Shown: positions 42,549 through 52,213 of the stretch, piece after piece
How the letters are laid out: the number at the start of each line of letters is the position of its first letter
How positions within the stretch are numbered: the stretch's first letter is position 1
Source: CAZXSK01 sp964642855
GTDB taxonomy: Bacteria > Planctomycetota > Phycisphaerae > SM23-33
Reading direction: 5' to 3'
Length of the DNA: 64,000 nucleotides
NCBI GenBank assembly: GCA_964642855.1
Contig: CAZXSK010000005.1
Span: 31,803-95,802, forward strand
Position numbers and translations under genes: made by a program
The notes under the pieces: generated by a model
What the model was told of the DNA's origin: nothing
Databases searched by the model: none
What the model saw: the letters and a program-made list of their open reading frames with translations, nothing else

Positions 42549-44837
42549 ATGAAACTGGGCGGGCGGATCTATCGGTTTCGGTGGTGGGTGGTGGCAGCAT
42601 GGACGCTGGCAGCGATCCTCCTGATTGCGCTGACGCCCGAGATCGACCCCAGCCTCAATGAACGCGACCAGTTCCTCCCGGAAGATACCGACTACGTCCG
42701 CGCGGTTCGCGTATGGGAGCAGTCCTTCCCACGCGATGGCGCGCTCAGCCGGGCGATCCTCGTCTTCGAACGCTCCACCGGAGCCCTGACCGACAGCGAC
42801 CGCGACGCGATCGAGCGAATCGCATCGCGCATCCGGCGGGGCGATCTGCCCCTGCTCGAGCCCGGCGACATGGAGAAAGTGAACGTCGTGTCGCCCGGGT
42901 CGATCGGCGTTCCGACCATGCCCGGCCTGGGCACCCCCCTGGTGCCCAACCCCCAGCTGTCCCCGGTTTCACCGCGAGGCCAGGCTGCGGTGGTCCACGT
43001 CCACCTGCCGAGCAATTTCATCTCCATCCGCGCAGACCGCATGGTTCGCGCAATCCGCGCCATGCTCAGAGAGGAAACGCTCCCGGAAGGGCTTTCGGTG
43101 GCAGTTACGGGCACGGCCGGGTTCGGTCACGACTACGCCCACGCAGCCAACCGAAGCCACGAGCTGACCTCCAAGGTCACGCTGATCTGCGTGGTGGTGA
43201 TCCTGCTGATCGTCTACCGCGCGCCGCTGGCCGCGATGGTGCCGCTGGTCTCGGTGGGGCTGGCGTCCGTGGTGGTGCTCAAGCTGCTCGGGGTGGCTGA
43301 GGCGTTTGGCATGCACACGGGTACCGCGGAGCGCATCTTCGTGTTTGTGCTCATGTACGGGGCGGGCATCGACTACTGCCTGCTCCTGGTCAGCCGGTAC
43401 CGCGAATGCCTCCAGGACGCCCTGGATCACAAGGACGCGTCGGCGAGGGCGTTGAACGCGTCGTTCCCGGCGATCTTCGCCTCGGCCGGAACCGACACCG
43501 CCGGGCTGCTGATGCTCAGTTTCGGGCAGTTCGCAATCTTCGCGACCACCGGGCCGGCGGTCGGCCTTGCATTGATGGTCGCCATGCTCGCCTCGATAAC
43601 GCTCGTGCCGGCCCTTGTCTCCATCGTGGGCCCGCGGATGTTCTGGCCGGTTCGGGCGGGACTCTGGACCGACGGCCGGGCCAAAGACGCACTCGACCGC
43701 CGGTGGTTCTGGCCTCGCGTGGCCAGATTCGTCACCCGCAGGCCCGCCCTGGTGATTGCATTGACGATCCTGGTGTTCGTCGCCCCGGCCATCCAGGGGG
43801 CACGGATCCCCTGGCTGTACGACGCGCTCAGCGGCTTCCGGGCAGAGACCGACAACAACATCGGAAACGCCGCCAAGGGGGTGGAGATCGCCCACAGGCA
43901 CTGGCCGGCAGGCGATATCGCGGCGAGCAACGTCATGGTCCAGCTCGACGAGCCCCTCACCAGGGAACGGTGGGTTACGGTCTCCCAGCAACTCACCGCC
44001 GCGCTGCGCGACCTGCCCGGCGTGAGCAACGTGCGGAGTCTTTCCGCCCCGTATGGCCGGAACGCCACGCCTTTCCAGAACCTCATGGTCCGCAAGCTGG
44101 GGTTCGACAAGGCCGTCACCACGTACCTGGGCAAGGCCCAGAAAACCGCCCGGCTGGAGGTCGTGCTCTCGATGCCCCCACTGGGCAACGAAGCTCTCCA
44201 GCAGATTCCAGCCATCCGGGAGAAAACGCAGAATGCACTCCGCGCGATGCGACTCGCGGGAGAAGTTTACATCTCCGGGGCCACCGCCGAAACGCTCGAC
44301 ACCAGGCGCGTCACCCAGAAGGACTTCCTCCTGATCGCGTCACTGACACTCGGGGTGATCTTCGTGATCGTGCTGATCCTGCTCCGCGATGCGATCCTCT
44401 CGGGCTTCATGATCGCATCGACCGTGCTGAGCTACCTCGCAACGCTCGGGATTGCGTACTGGGCGATGAGCTGGTGGTTCGGCTCGGGCGGGCTGGACTG
44501 GAAAGTGGAAATCTTCCTGTTCGTGGTCATGGTCGCTGTCGGGCAGGACTACAACATCTTCCTCGCTGCCCGGCTGGCCGAGGAAGCCCGAACGCTCGAC
44601 CCCGTCCGCGCGACACGACGGGCTGTCGTTCACACCGGGCCGGTGATCTCGTCGTGCGGGATCATCATGGCTGCAACCCTGGGCAGCCTGATGGTCGGCG
44701 AGCTGGTCCTGATGATCGAACTGGGCTTCGCCCTGGCGCTGGGAATGCTGATCGACACGTTCGTCGTCCGCCCGCTGATGCTGCCTGCGTTCGTGGTGCT
44801 CACCCGCCGCACGGGACGCGGCGGCAAGTTCAGCTAG
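42549..44837 (+). CDS. MMPL/RND-family lipid or metabolite exporter
   Basis: A 762-residue inner-membrane pump of the MMPL type. It has one N-terminal helix, a periplasmic domain, a bundle of helices with the proton-relay GAGIDYCLLLVSRYRE motif near residue 275, a second periplasmic domain and a second bundle with GQDYNIFLAARLAEEA, which repeats the motif. This gives the usual 12-helix arrangement. MMPL proteins export lipids, polyenes or lipopeptides using the proton gradient. It lies next to mlaFD but has its own promoter. Its cargo is unknown; hopanoid or polyene export is possible. Confidence 0.88.
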   Translation: MKLGGRIYRFRWWVVAAWTLAAILLIALTPEIDPSLNERDQFLPEDTDYVRAVRVWEQSFPRDGALSRAILVFERSTGALTDSDRDAIERIASRIRRGDLPLLEPGDMEKVNVVSPGSIGVPTMPGLGTPLVPNPQLSPVSPRGQAAVVHVHLPSNFISIRADRMVRAIRAMLREETLPEGLSVAVTGTAGFGHDYAHAANRSHELTSKVTLICVVVILLIVYRAPLAAMVPLVSVGLASVVVLKLLGVAEAFGMHTGTAERIFVFVLMYGAGIDYCLLLVSRYRECLQDALDHKDASARALNASFPAIFASAGTDTAGLLMLSFGQFAIFATTGPAVGLALMVAMLASITLVPALVSIVGPRMFWPVRAGLWTDGRAKDALDRRWFWPRVARFVTRRPALVIALTILVFVAPAIQGARIPWLYDALSGFRAETDNNIGNAAKGVEIAHRHWPAGDIAASNVMVQLDEPLTRERWVTVSQQLTAALRDLPGVSNVRSLSAPYGRNATPFQNLMVRKLGFDKAVTTYLGKAQKTARLEVVLSMPPLGNEALQQIPAIREKTQNALRAMRLAGEVYISGATAETLDTRRVTQKDFLLIASLTLGVIFVIVLILLRDAILSGFMIASTVLSYLATLGIAYWAMSWWFGSGGLDWKVEIFLFVVMVAVGQDYNIFLAARLAEEARTLDPVRATRRAVVHTGPVISSCGIIMAATLGSLMVGELVLMIELGFALALGMLIDTFVVRPLMLPAFVVLTRRTGRGGKFS

Positions 44838-44866
44838 GGGTTCTTTCAGGAACAGCGGGCCGGCTA

Positions 44867-45328
44867 CTATTCGGCGATCACACTGATGTATCCGTCCGTC
44901 CGACGACGGAATGAGCCGACCTCCAGATTCCCGTCGTCCAGAAGCGTATCCACCTCGACCAGGCGATCAGTGCTGCAGGTGGGCGTGTGCACCGAGACCC
45001 CCGCTGTTGTCCCGAACTGCAGGTAGTCCCAGTCCCAGTTGCCGCCGAGGGAGGTCTCCCGAACCCAGGACTCGCGGGAAAGATGCGTGCCCATCTCCTC
45101 GGGGAAGACAGCCGGCAGACGGTCGGGAGGATAGGCTTCGTGCTCGTGGAAGTACAGGTTGAACGCGTTGCGGGCGATGCGCATATTCTGGGTGAATACA
45201 CTGGAAGTCGCATCTTCGGCGCTGGTGGAGAACGCCGGAATCACGATCGCTGCGATCACGCCGAGAATTACCACGACCACCAGAATCTCGACAAGTGTAA
45301 ACCCTTGTCTTAAATCAGCTTTCTTCAT
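44867..45328 (-). CDS. Type IV pilin-like/pseudopilin protein
   Basis: 153 residues. The N-terminus KKADLRQGFTLVEILVVVVIL is a class III signal: prepilin peptidase would cut after Gly9 and methylate Phe10, and Glu14 is the conserved Glu5 of the mature form. The C-terminal domain is small, with Trp-rich and Cys-containing segments. It belongs to the type II secretion or pilus assembly world, but no secretion genes are near. It is convergent with the MMPL gene and divergent from the lipoprotein gene. Confidence 0.85.
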   Translation of the reverse strand: MKKADLRQGFTLVEILVVVVILGVIAAIVIPAFSTSAEDATSSVFTQNMRIARNAFNLYFHEHEAYPPDRLPAVFPEEMGTHLSRESWVRETSLGGNWDWDYLQFGTTAGVSVHTPTCSTDRLVEVDTLLDDGNLEVGSFRRRTDGYISVIAE

Positions 45329-45552
45329 GGCTTGGCCTCACGGAAATACCGTCCGCCTCCTTGCGGCTACGAGGGTCGAATGGTTCTGGCCCATCGGGCA
45401 ATATGCAATTCAGATCCCGCCGCGGCAAGTGGGTCGGGCAGGTCTCTGCGAGTTCGCCCGAACGCGAGTTCCGATTGACTCCGCCCACACCGGCCGATAC
45501 GCTGGGGAAGCGTCATCCCACGGAAACACCAAGCCTCTACGTTCGAGGAAAG

Positions 45553-46626
45553 ATGCCCATGCGCTACGTCCCGTTGCTGCTGATATTTGCCCTGCTTGCC
45601 GTTGGATGCGGGCCCGAGGAAGTCTCCGTCAGACCGGATCCCAAGCCCCCCACGACGACGGTCGAAGCCGACCCTGAGCCGCCCCCGGACCCGCCGGCCC
45701 CGAAAACTACTGACCCCGCGGACGCCAGCGACTCCCAGCCCGTCAGGAGTACGGATGGCCAGCGAGCCGTGATGGCCTACGTCAACGGCGAGCCGATCTA
45801 CATGGACGCACTCCACGACCTGCTCGTGAAGACCTACGGCCTGAAGATCTCGAACCAATTGATCGCCAATGAGCTCGTCCGCCAGGAAGCAGCCCTGCGG
45901 AAGGTCACGATTACCGAGAAGGACGTTCAGCGCGAGTCCGAAGAGACATTCGACCGCATCATCGGCGTTCAGGTGCAGGGCGCCGATCGTGAAGAAATCC
46001 TCCAGCAGCTGCTCGACCAGCGAGGCCTGACGGAACTCGAGTGGAACCTGACGATGCGACGCAACGCCCTGCTGCGCAAGATTGCCGGTAAGAACGTCGC
46101 CGTCTCGCAGGCCATGATCCGCGACGAGTTCGACCGCGTGTACGGCACCAAGGCGGTGGTGAGGCACATCGAGGTGGGGACGCTCGCCGAGGCCCGTGAG
46201 ATTCTCCAGCAACTCAAGAAGGGCGCGGACTTCGCCCAGCTGGCGTACAAGAAATCGGTTAACGCCTCCGCCGCGGACGGCGGCCTGCTTCCGCCGATCT
46301 CCGCCCAGTCTCGCATGGTGCCCCTGAGTCTTCGGGAAGCCGCGCTGGCTTTGGATGAACCCGGCGACCTGTCCGACCCGATCAAGGTAGAGACGCGCTT
46401 CCACATCCTCAGGCTCGAGAAAACCATCGAACCCAAGGACGTGAAGCTTGACGAGGTCCGCGACAAGCTGGCCGAATCGATCCGTTCGAGGCTGGCTGCC
46501 GCCGAAGGACAGAGAATCCTTCGAAAGCTCCTGGCCGAGGCGCATCGGCAAGAGTTGATCGAATATGTCGATCCGGGCCTGAAGAAGCAGGCCCGCGAGC
46601 AGCGGAAAAAGGAACGCACCCGGTGA
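45553..46626 (+). CDS. PpiC/SurA-type peptidyl-prolyl isomerase lipoprotein
   Basis: 357 residues. A lipoprotein signal ends in LLAVGC, so Cys19 or nearby is lipidated. A Pro/Thr/Asp-rich linker (residues 25-65) follows, then a SurA-like N-terminal helical part (RAVMAYVNGEPIYMDALHDLL) and a parvulin domain (VRHIEVGTLAEAREILQQLKKGADFAQLA and GGLLPPIS are its marks). It probably helps proteins fold on the outer side of the inner membrane. GAGGAA before the ATG supports 45553; an ATG at 45559 is equally spaced. Its stop overlaps the next gene by four bases. Confidence 0.85.
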   Translation: MPMRYVPLLLIFALLAVGCGPEEVSVRPDPKPPTTTVEADPEPPPDPPAPKTTDPADASDSQPVRSTDGQRAVMAYVNGEPIYMDALHDLLVKTYGLKISNQLIANELVRQEAALRKVTITEKDVQRESEETFDRIIGVQVQGADREEILQQLLDQRGLTELEWNLTMRRNALLRKIAGKNVAVSQAMIRDEFDRVYGTKAVVRHIEVGTLAEAREILQQLKKGADFAQLAYKKSVNASAADGGLLPPISAQSRMVPLSLREAALALDEPGDLSDPIKVETRFHILRLEKTIEPKDVKLDEVRDKLAESIRSRLAAAEGQRILRKLLAEAHRQELIEYVDPGLKKQAREQRKKERTR

Positions 46627-47864
46627 GCAAAGAGTGGAACATCGATGTCTCGCCCAGGATCCGGCGCCTGCCGCCATACCTGTTCGGCAAGCTCAACGCG
46701 CTGAAGTACCGCAAGCGCCGCCAGGGCATCGATATCATCGACCTGGGCATGGGCAACCCGATGGACCCCACGCCCGAAGCCGTCGTCGAGAAGCTCTGCC
46801 AAGCCGCCCGCGACCCGAGGAATCAGCGGTACAGTGCCTCGGCGGGGATTTACAACCTCCGTCGCGAGGTCGCCCGCAACTACCAGCGGTGGTACGGTGT
46901 GGAGCTTGATCCGGAGACCGAGGTCATCGCGACGATCGGCTCGAAGGAAGGCTTCAGCCACATGTGCCTTGCGATGATGGGCCCGGGCGACACCGCCGTG
47001 GTCGGAGACCCCTACTTCCCGATCCACGTCTACGGCGTGGCGCTGGCGGGAGGGAACGTGATCCAGGTTCCGCTGGGCAACGACGAAGCCTTCCTCGCCC
47101 GCGTCGCCCACGTGGTGGAGAATCTCTACCCCCAGCCGAAGATGCTCATCCTCAACTACCCCCACAACCCCACGGCCATGACCGTCGAAGATGTCAGCTT
47201 CTTCGACGCCGTGGTCGACCTCGCCCGACGAACCGGCGTGAAGGTCATCCATGACTTCGCCTACGGACGAACGACGTTCGACGGCTACCGGGCGCCCTCG
47301 TTCCTCCAGGCACCGGGCGCCAAGGACGTGGGCGTGGAGTTCATCACGATGTCCAAGCCCTACAACATGGCCGGCTGGCGGATCGGCTTCTGTCTCGGCA
47401 ACGCCGAGATGATCCGCGCCCTGGCGACGATCAAGGGCTACTACGATTACGGCATTTTCCAGGCGATTCAGATCGCCAGCATCATCGCGCTTCGCGAATG
47501 CGACGAAGATTCCGCCGCCCAGGCCGGGGTCTACCAGGTCCGACGAGACATCGTGGTCGACGGCCTGCGACGTGTCGGGTGGGATGTCGCCAGCCCGAGG
47601 GGCAGCATGTTCGTGTGGGCGAAGGTCGCCGAGGAGCACCTCGCCGGCCAGGGCACGATCGACTTCTCGCTTCGCCTGATGGAAGAAGCCGAGGTCGCCG
47701 TCTCGCCCGGGCGGGCGTTCGGGGAGCACGGCGAGGGATACGTGCGGGTCGCCCTGGTCGAGAACGAACAGCGCCTCAGGCAGGCGATCCGACAGATCGA
47801 CCGGGCGCTGAACAAGGGCATCAAGGCCCCGTCGGCCAGCAAGGTCCGACGCAAATCAGGCTGA
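46623..47864 (+). CDS. Class I/II aminotransferase (AlaC-like)
   Basis: 413 residues. The alanine aminotransferase AlaC and LL-diaminopimelate aminotransferase relatives share IIDLGMGNPMDPTPE, GSKEGFSH, GDPYFPIHVYG, NYPHNPT, DFAYGRTTFDG and the Schiff-base lysine in MSKPYNMAGWRIGF (Lys245). It would use pyruvate/glutamate or a related pair in amino-acid metabolism. The start is GTG overlapping the preceding stop (GTGA), so it is translationally coupled to the lipoprotein. A second aminotransferase at 7027 is only distantly similar. Confidence 0.88.
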   Translation: MSKEWNIDVSPRIRRLPPYLFGKLNALKYRKRRQGIDIIDLGMGNPMDPTPEAVVEKLCQAARDPRNQRYSASAGIYNLRREVARNYQRWYGVELDPETEVIATIGSKEGFSHMCLAMMGPGDTAVVGDPYFPIHVYGVALAGGNVIQVPLGNDEAFLARVAHVVENLYPQPKMLILNYPHNPTAMTVEDVSFFDAVVDLARRTGVKVIHDFAYGRTTFDGYRAPSFLQAPGAKDVGVEFITMSKPYNMAGWRIGFCLGNAEMIRALATIKGYYDYGIFQAIQIASIIALRECDEDSAAQAGVYQVRRDIVVDGLRRVGWDVASPRGSMFVWAKVAEEHLAGQGTIDFSLRLMEEAEVAVSPGRAFGEHGEGYVRVALVENEQRLRQAIRQIDRALNKGIKAPSASKVRRKSG

Positions 47865-47893
47865 CTGCACGCCGGGAGCGTTACCGCCAGGCC

Positions 47894-49252
47894 ATGATCC
47901 TTCGTCGATACGGAACATTCAAAGGGGGCATCGATCTTCCCGACGAGAAGCACCAGACGCTCCAGTCGGCCTGTGAGCCCTGGCCGGAAACCCCCGAAAA
48001 ACTCCTGGTGCCCCTGGTGCTCAGTGGCAACGAACCCGCCCAGCCCATCGTCGAGATCGGCGAGGATGTTTCGGGGGGACAGCGTATCGCCCAGGGCTCC
48101 CAGCCGGGCGGATTGATCGTCCATGCCCCACTGGCAGGACGCATCGCAGCGATCTCCCGCGCGTGCGTCGCCGATCGTGACGGCTTCGTGACCGTCCCCG
48201 CCCTGGAAATGACCGACCTGCGAGCCCCCACGGACGTCGCGCCGCTGGAAGCCGTCTTCGACTTCCGCACCGCCGCCTGCGACGAACTCAGACGCCGCAT
48301 CGATCAAAGCGGGCTCGTGACACACCGCATGAGGCCCCAGCTTCTGTCCCAGTGGGTCCGCCGCGCCCGTGATGCCGGGTGCAGAACGCTGATCTGCAAC
48401 GGCATGGAGCACGAGCCCTACGTTACCGCCGACCATCGGCTGCTGGTGGAATACGGCACGGAAGTCATTCGCGGGTTAGCGCTGCTGTCCATGGCCATCG
48501 AGGCACCGAACGTGATCCTCGCGGTCGATCAGCGACGCACGTACGAGTACCGCCAGCTCGTGGGGCCGGCAAGGCTGTTCTCCATCGAGCGGGTCGCGCT
48601 GACCCACAAGTACCCCACCGGGGCAGACGCGATGCTCGGAAAGGTGCTTCTGCGACGTGAAGTGCCCCTGGAGGGCACGCTGCTGGACCTCCAGGCTGCG
48701 GTGATCGACCCGGCCAGTTGCATGGCTGCCTACCGCGGAGTCTGCTGCCGGGCGCCCCTGAGCGGCCGCGTGGTCACCGTGGCGGGCGAGCACGTCGAGC
48801 GACCGGGCAACTACTGGGTGCCGTTCGGCACGCCCTGCTCGGATCTGACCGCCCCCCGGGACGCCACGCATATTCACGGCGGGCCGATGACGGGACTGTC
48901 AATGGAAGAGGGCGTGGTGGTGGGCCCGACGACCTCTGCGGTGCTTTCACTCAATGCCGACGCGCCGCCGATGCCGGGCCCGTGCATCCGCTGCGGCTGG
49001 TGCACCGACCACTGCCCCGCACGCCTGAACGTGTCGGCATTGAACGACATGTTCGAACTGGGCGACGTGGAATCCGCCCGGAAACTGGGCGCCCTGGCGT
49101 GTGTGAACTGTGGGGTGTGCACCTACGTCTGCCCCGCGAGGCTTCCTCTCGCCCAGAGGGTCAAGGAACTCAAGCGATCGATCTACGTCCTCCGACGGGC
49201 CACCGAAGCCCGGAAGGCGTCTCCTCCTGCCGGCACGGAGGGAGGCCGATGA
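47894..49252 (+). CDS. RnfC-like electron transport protein with altered nucleotide loop
   Basis: 452 residues. RnfC normally takes electrons from NADH in the Rnf complex at the inner membrane. The N-terminal FKGGIDLPDEKHQTLQ region, the long beta-rich middle and two 4Fe-4S motifs at the end (CIRCGWCTDHCP and CVNCGVCTYVCP) fit RnfC. The Gly-rich GLGGAGFPT loop found before the INGAECEPY segment in true RnfC is not visible: the aligned part reads SGLVTHRMRPQL and then ICNGMEHEPY. It probably lacks ordinary NADH/FMN binding. The ATG has no strong ribosome site. Its stop overlaps the start of the RnfD-like gene (ATGA). Confidence 0.8.
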   Translation: MILRRYGTFKGGIDLPDEKHQTLQSACEPWPETPEKLLVPLVLSGNEPAQPIVEIGEDVSGGQRIAQGSQPGGLIVHAPLAGRIAAISRACVADRDGFVTVPALEMTDLRAPTDVAPLEAVFDFRTAACDELRRRIDQSGLVTHRMRPQLLSQWVRRARDAGCRTLICNGMEHEPYVTADHRLLVEYGTEVIRGLALLSMAIEAPNVILAVDQRRTYEYRQLVGPARLFSIERVALTHKYPTGADAMLGKVLLRREVPLEGTLLDLQAAVIDPASCMAAYRGVCCRAPLSGRVVTVAGEHVERPGNYWVPFGTPCSDLTAPRDATHIHGGPMTGLSMEEGVVVGPTTSAVLSLNADAPPMPGPCIRCGWCTDHCPARLNVSALNDMFELGDVESARKLGALACVNCGVCTYVCPARLPLAQRVKELKRSIYVLRRATEARKASPPAGTEGGR

Positions 49253-50475
49253 CCGCGCAACCTACGCCAGTCCAGGCGCTCGGCCGCCCGGAGCGATACA
49301 GCATCATCCAGTCGCCCTTCATGCGGGCTCCGGAGGGCGTCCGCACCGTGTACCTGGTGACCATGGGTGCAGCAGCCGGGCCGCTTATCGCGGGTCTGGC
49401 GCTGTTTGGCTGGCGGGCGCTGTGGGTGGCAACGCTGTCCATCCTGACCTGCGCAACGGTGGAGAAGCTCTATTTCCGCATCACGCGCGTTCCGGCGTTG
49501 ACAGGTCGGTCGCACGCATTCCTGACCGGCCTGCTGCTCGCACTGACCCTCCCGGCCGATGCCCCGTGGTACGTGCCCGTCGTCGGCGGAGCGTTCGCGG
49601 TGCTCGTGGGCAAAGCAATCTTCGGCGGCGTGGGACACTTCCTCTGGCAACCCGCGCTGGTCGGCAGGCTGGCCGTTACGGTCCTCCTGGTCGGCAGCTT
49701 CAACCCCATGGAAGGCCCGGTTCTGGCACGCGAGAAGATCGTCGTCGGAGACGTGCGGAACGTCAAGCGAACCAAACCCTACCACGGCTGGAAGGTCACC
49801 CCCGCCCCGCCGGGAGCGGACGGGTTCATGGTTCCCAAGGCCCGGACGGTCCTTCGGGGTTTGACCCTCGACGCGCCCGAGTACACGGGGCTGGTCACTC
49901 CCCGAACCGACATCCCCCGATGGGCGCCCTCGGCGCTGTCCAAGCTGCCCCCCCTCAACGACTACCTCTACGGCGCACGTCCGGGTGGCATCGGAGAGAC
50001 CTGCGTCGTCGTAATTGTCGTCGCGGGCCTGTACCTGATGTATCGAAACTACGTCAAGTGGCAGCTGCCGGTCTCGATGCTCGCAGCGGCTTGGCTGGTA
50101 GTCGCAGCTGCACCCGTCCAACTGGTCGGACCCAATGGTACAACGGACGTGGTCTGGTGGCCTCTGACCCACGAAGGCCTGGATATCGGCTTCACCTACG
50201 TCAACTACCAACTCTTCAGCGGAGGGCTTGTGCTGGCGGCGTTCCTGCTCGCCCCCGAGATGACCTCCCGACCTGTTACCACGGGCGGACAGGTGGTTTT
50301 CGGCCTGTCGGCAGGCGCCCTGGCAATGATCCTGCAGATGTACTCGCCGTACCCCATCCCCGCCTACATGGCCGTGCTTGTAATGAACACCTTCACCCCC
50401 CTGATCGACGCCCTGTGGAGGCCCCGCGTGCTCGGACAGAAACGGCTGCGGTTTCTACGCGGCGTGCGTTCCTGA
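49249..50475 (+). CDS. RnfD-like membrane protein without a clear FMN-attachment motif
   Basis: 408 residues with about eight to ten transmembrane segments. The GRSHAFLTGLLLALTLP, AFAVLVGKAIFGGVGHFLWQPALVGR and ARPGGIGETC segments (shown in part) mark it as RnfD/NqrB-like. In those proteins FMN is covalently linked to a Thr in an SGAT-type motif just before the LFLGNIPGSIGET stretch; here the equivalent part reads PRWAPSALSKLPPLNDYLYG and has no such Thr. Other Rnf subunits (A, B, E, G) are not in the window. It is coupled to the RnfC-like gene by a four-base overlap. Confidence 0.8.
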   Translation: MTAQPTPVQALGRPERYSIIQSPFMRAPEGVRTVYLVTMGAAAGPLIAGLALFGWRALWVATLSILTCATVEKLYFRITRVPALTGRSHAFLTGLLLALTLPADAPWYVPVVGGAFAVLVGKAIFGGVGHFLWQPALVGRLAVTVLLVGSFNPMEGPVLAREKIVVGDVRNVKRTKPYHGWKVTPAPPGADGFMVPKARTVLRGLTLDAPEYTGLVTPRTDIPRWAPSALSKLPPLNDYLYGARPGGIGETCVVVIVVAGLYLMYRNYVKWQLPVSMLAAAWLVVAAAPVQLVGPNGTTDVVWWPLTHEGLDIGFTYVNYQLFSGGLVLAAFLLAPEMTSRPVTTGGQVVFGLSAGALAMILQMYSPYPIPAYMAVLVMNTFTPLIDALWRPRVLGQKRLRFLRGVRS

Positions 50476-50660
50476 CCGCCCGACGGGCCCAAATCTTTTG
50501 ATTTTCCTATCTTAGCGTCTGCTTCGCGCCTTTTTTGTAAACCGAACTTACCATGTGCCGACATAAGGGAAGTGGTTGCTCGCCGGCGCGGGACCGGCCC
50601 CGGAGCGGGGAAACGCTCCGTGAGCAACCCATCGCGGACACCCTCAACGAGGAAGGGACC

Positions 50661-50780
50661 ATGACTGAAGAGAACCAGAAGAAAGAGTTCCTCAGGAAGA
50701 TCCTTGCCCTGGGCATCCTGGCCGGCACGATCGTGACCGTCAGTGCGACCATGGTGGCCACCATCCTGACCGAGTTCTGA
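50661..50780 (+). CDS. 39-residue single-helix membrane peptide
   Basis: The peptide starts MTEENQKKEFLRK and continues with a transmembrane helix of about 22 residues (ILALGILAGTIVTVSATMVA) and a short end. AGGAAGGG lies just upstream of the ATG, which makes it a credible small gene. It follows the RnfD-like gene by 185 bases, and an inverted repeat follows 65 bases after its stop. It may be a small subunit or regulator of the Rnf-like pair, or independent. Confidence 0.55.
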   Translation: MTEENQKKEFLRKILALGILAGTIVTVSATMVATILTEF

Positions 50781-50826
50781 CACCCGATCGGCAACACGTC
50801 CGCACCCCATCTCGTCGCAGTGCAAC

Positions 50827-52191
50827 TCAGCTCGAAACACCCCGCCCGCCGGCGATGTCGTTCGGCGGGTTTCTTCTGCGCCGCGAAGACGTCGACAGCC
50901 GGCTTCCACCCACCGCCGCTGCGAGACTCAGGATCCCCTCCACCGGCACGCGGAACCGCGGCGTGCTGGCAGGCCCGCCCTGCAGGAAACTCACCAGCAC
51001 CATCGCCCCCATCAGCCACGCCCACATGGGCAGCTGAAGTCGCCCGACAACCAACCCACGCCCGGAGGCAAACCCTGCCGATACCAGCTTGATTACGAAG
51101 AACAGCGTCAGCGGAACGGCCACAATCATCGCCCGCCGGTTGCCACCGAAGTAGTGCTTCGCCGCCGCCCAGGGGCCCTGCGACTGCAGCACGCCCAGCG
51201 TCCCCTGCTGGCCTGCTGATAGTCCGACCACCTCGAGCAGGTCCGTCGCCCCGGGCAGCCAGAACCCAAGACACCCCCTCAGGTGCAACCCGAGGTACGT
51301 CACCGGATGGGCGGAGAGAATCTCCAGCGTCACGTCGCGCTGGGCCCGGTAGTACCGGGCAGCCTCCTGCCGGTCGTATTGGCTGCCAAATCGCTCGTAG
51401 GTTCGCCGATGGACGATGGCCTCGGCTGCGTGGGGTGAGATTCCCTCCGCCGCAGCGAGAGTTTTCGGCGCCGAGTAGGCGTGCATGCTCGCGACGATGT
51501 TGGTCGACAGGCCCCAGTAACCACACCGAACGCCGTTGCGGACAATCCACGGGGCAACGGCAAGGAGCACGATCCCCGCAAACGCCCCCGCCCGCCGGAA
51601 CCGCCTGCGCCCGGCCAGCAGCGCCGCAGCCATCAGTGCTGCCATCACCAGCCCGGTCGGTCTGACATAGCACGAAAGCCCCGCCAGCACCGCAGCCGCA
51701 ACCAACGACCGCCACCGGCCTTCCTTCAGGTGAACGACCATCGCCACCAGCGAGGCCATCAGCACCACCGCAAATACACTGTCGGACAGCACGCGCACCG
51801 AAGACGCCACCGCCAGGGGCGTAACCGCCTGGATCGCCGCTGCGATCAGCCCCGTGCGCTGCGAAAACAGACGGGTTCCCAGGACGTAGACAAGCCCGAC
51901 CAGCAACACGTCCAGCCCCACCTGCAGCATGAGGGGCAGCCGCGGGATGAGCTTCACACCCAGCGACAGCAGCGCAGGGTACCCCGGAACGCGATACAGC
52001 GCCAGAAGATCGCAGCCGTACCTGCCCTCGGAAACCCGCCGGGCAAGCTCGGCGTACCCATCGGAGTCCGGCGTCTGCACGTCGTAGATCCCGGCAGTCG
52101 GGGGATTGGCGACGGGCGGCAGCAGCGGCAGCCGAATCGCCAGCGCAACAGCCAGGATGACCCACAGCCACAGTCGATTCATAATCGGCAT
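50827..52191 (-). CDS. GT-C type membrane glycosyltransferase (GT39/ArnT-like)
   Basis: 454 residues with about 10 transmembrane segments. The first luminal loop has TPDSDGYAELARRV, with an acidic motif typical of GT-C enzymes that transfer sugars from polyprenyl-phosphate donors, and the second conserved part SSVRVLSDSVFAV follows. Substrate and acceptor are unknown; a protein or lipid glycosylation role at the inner membrane is likely. It is convergent with the small membrane peptide gene and divergent from queE, and no partner glycosylation genes are adjacent. Confidence 0.75.
   Translation of the reverse strand: MPIMNRLWLWVILAVALAIRLPLLPPVANPPTAGIYDVQTPDSDGYAELARRVSEGRYGCDLLALYRVPGYPALLSLGVKLIPRLPLMLQVGLDVLLVGLVYVLGTRLFSQRTGLIAAAIQAVTPLAVASSVRVLSDSVFAVVLMASLVAMVVHLKEGRWRSLVAAAVLAGLSCYVRPTGLVMAALMAAALLAGRRRFRRAGAFAGIVLLAVAPWIVRNGVRCGYWGLSTNIVASMHAYSAPKTLAAAEGISPHAAEAIVHRRTYERFGSQYDRQEAARYYRAQRDVTLEILSAHPVTYLGLHLRGCLGFWLPGATDLLEVVGLSAGQQGTLGVLQSQGPWAAAKHYFGGNRRAMIVAVPLTLFFVIKLVSAGFASGRGLVVGRLQLPMWAWLMGAMVLVSFLQGGPASTPRFRVPVEGILSLAAAVGGSRLSTSSRRRRNPPNDIAGGRGVSS
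50845..50875 (+). terminator. Predicted terminator after the small membrane peptide gene
   Basis: A seven-base stem (CCCGCCG at 50845-50851 with CGGCGGG at 50863-50869) followed by TTTCTTCT. It lies inside the end of the convergent glycosyltransferase gene. Confidence 0.5.
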
Positions 52192-52213
52192 CGTAGAAGC
52201 TCCGTCGGGTGGT

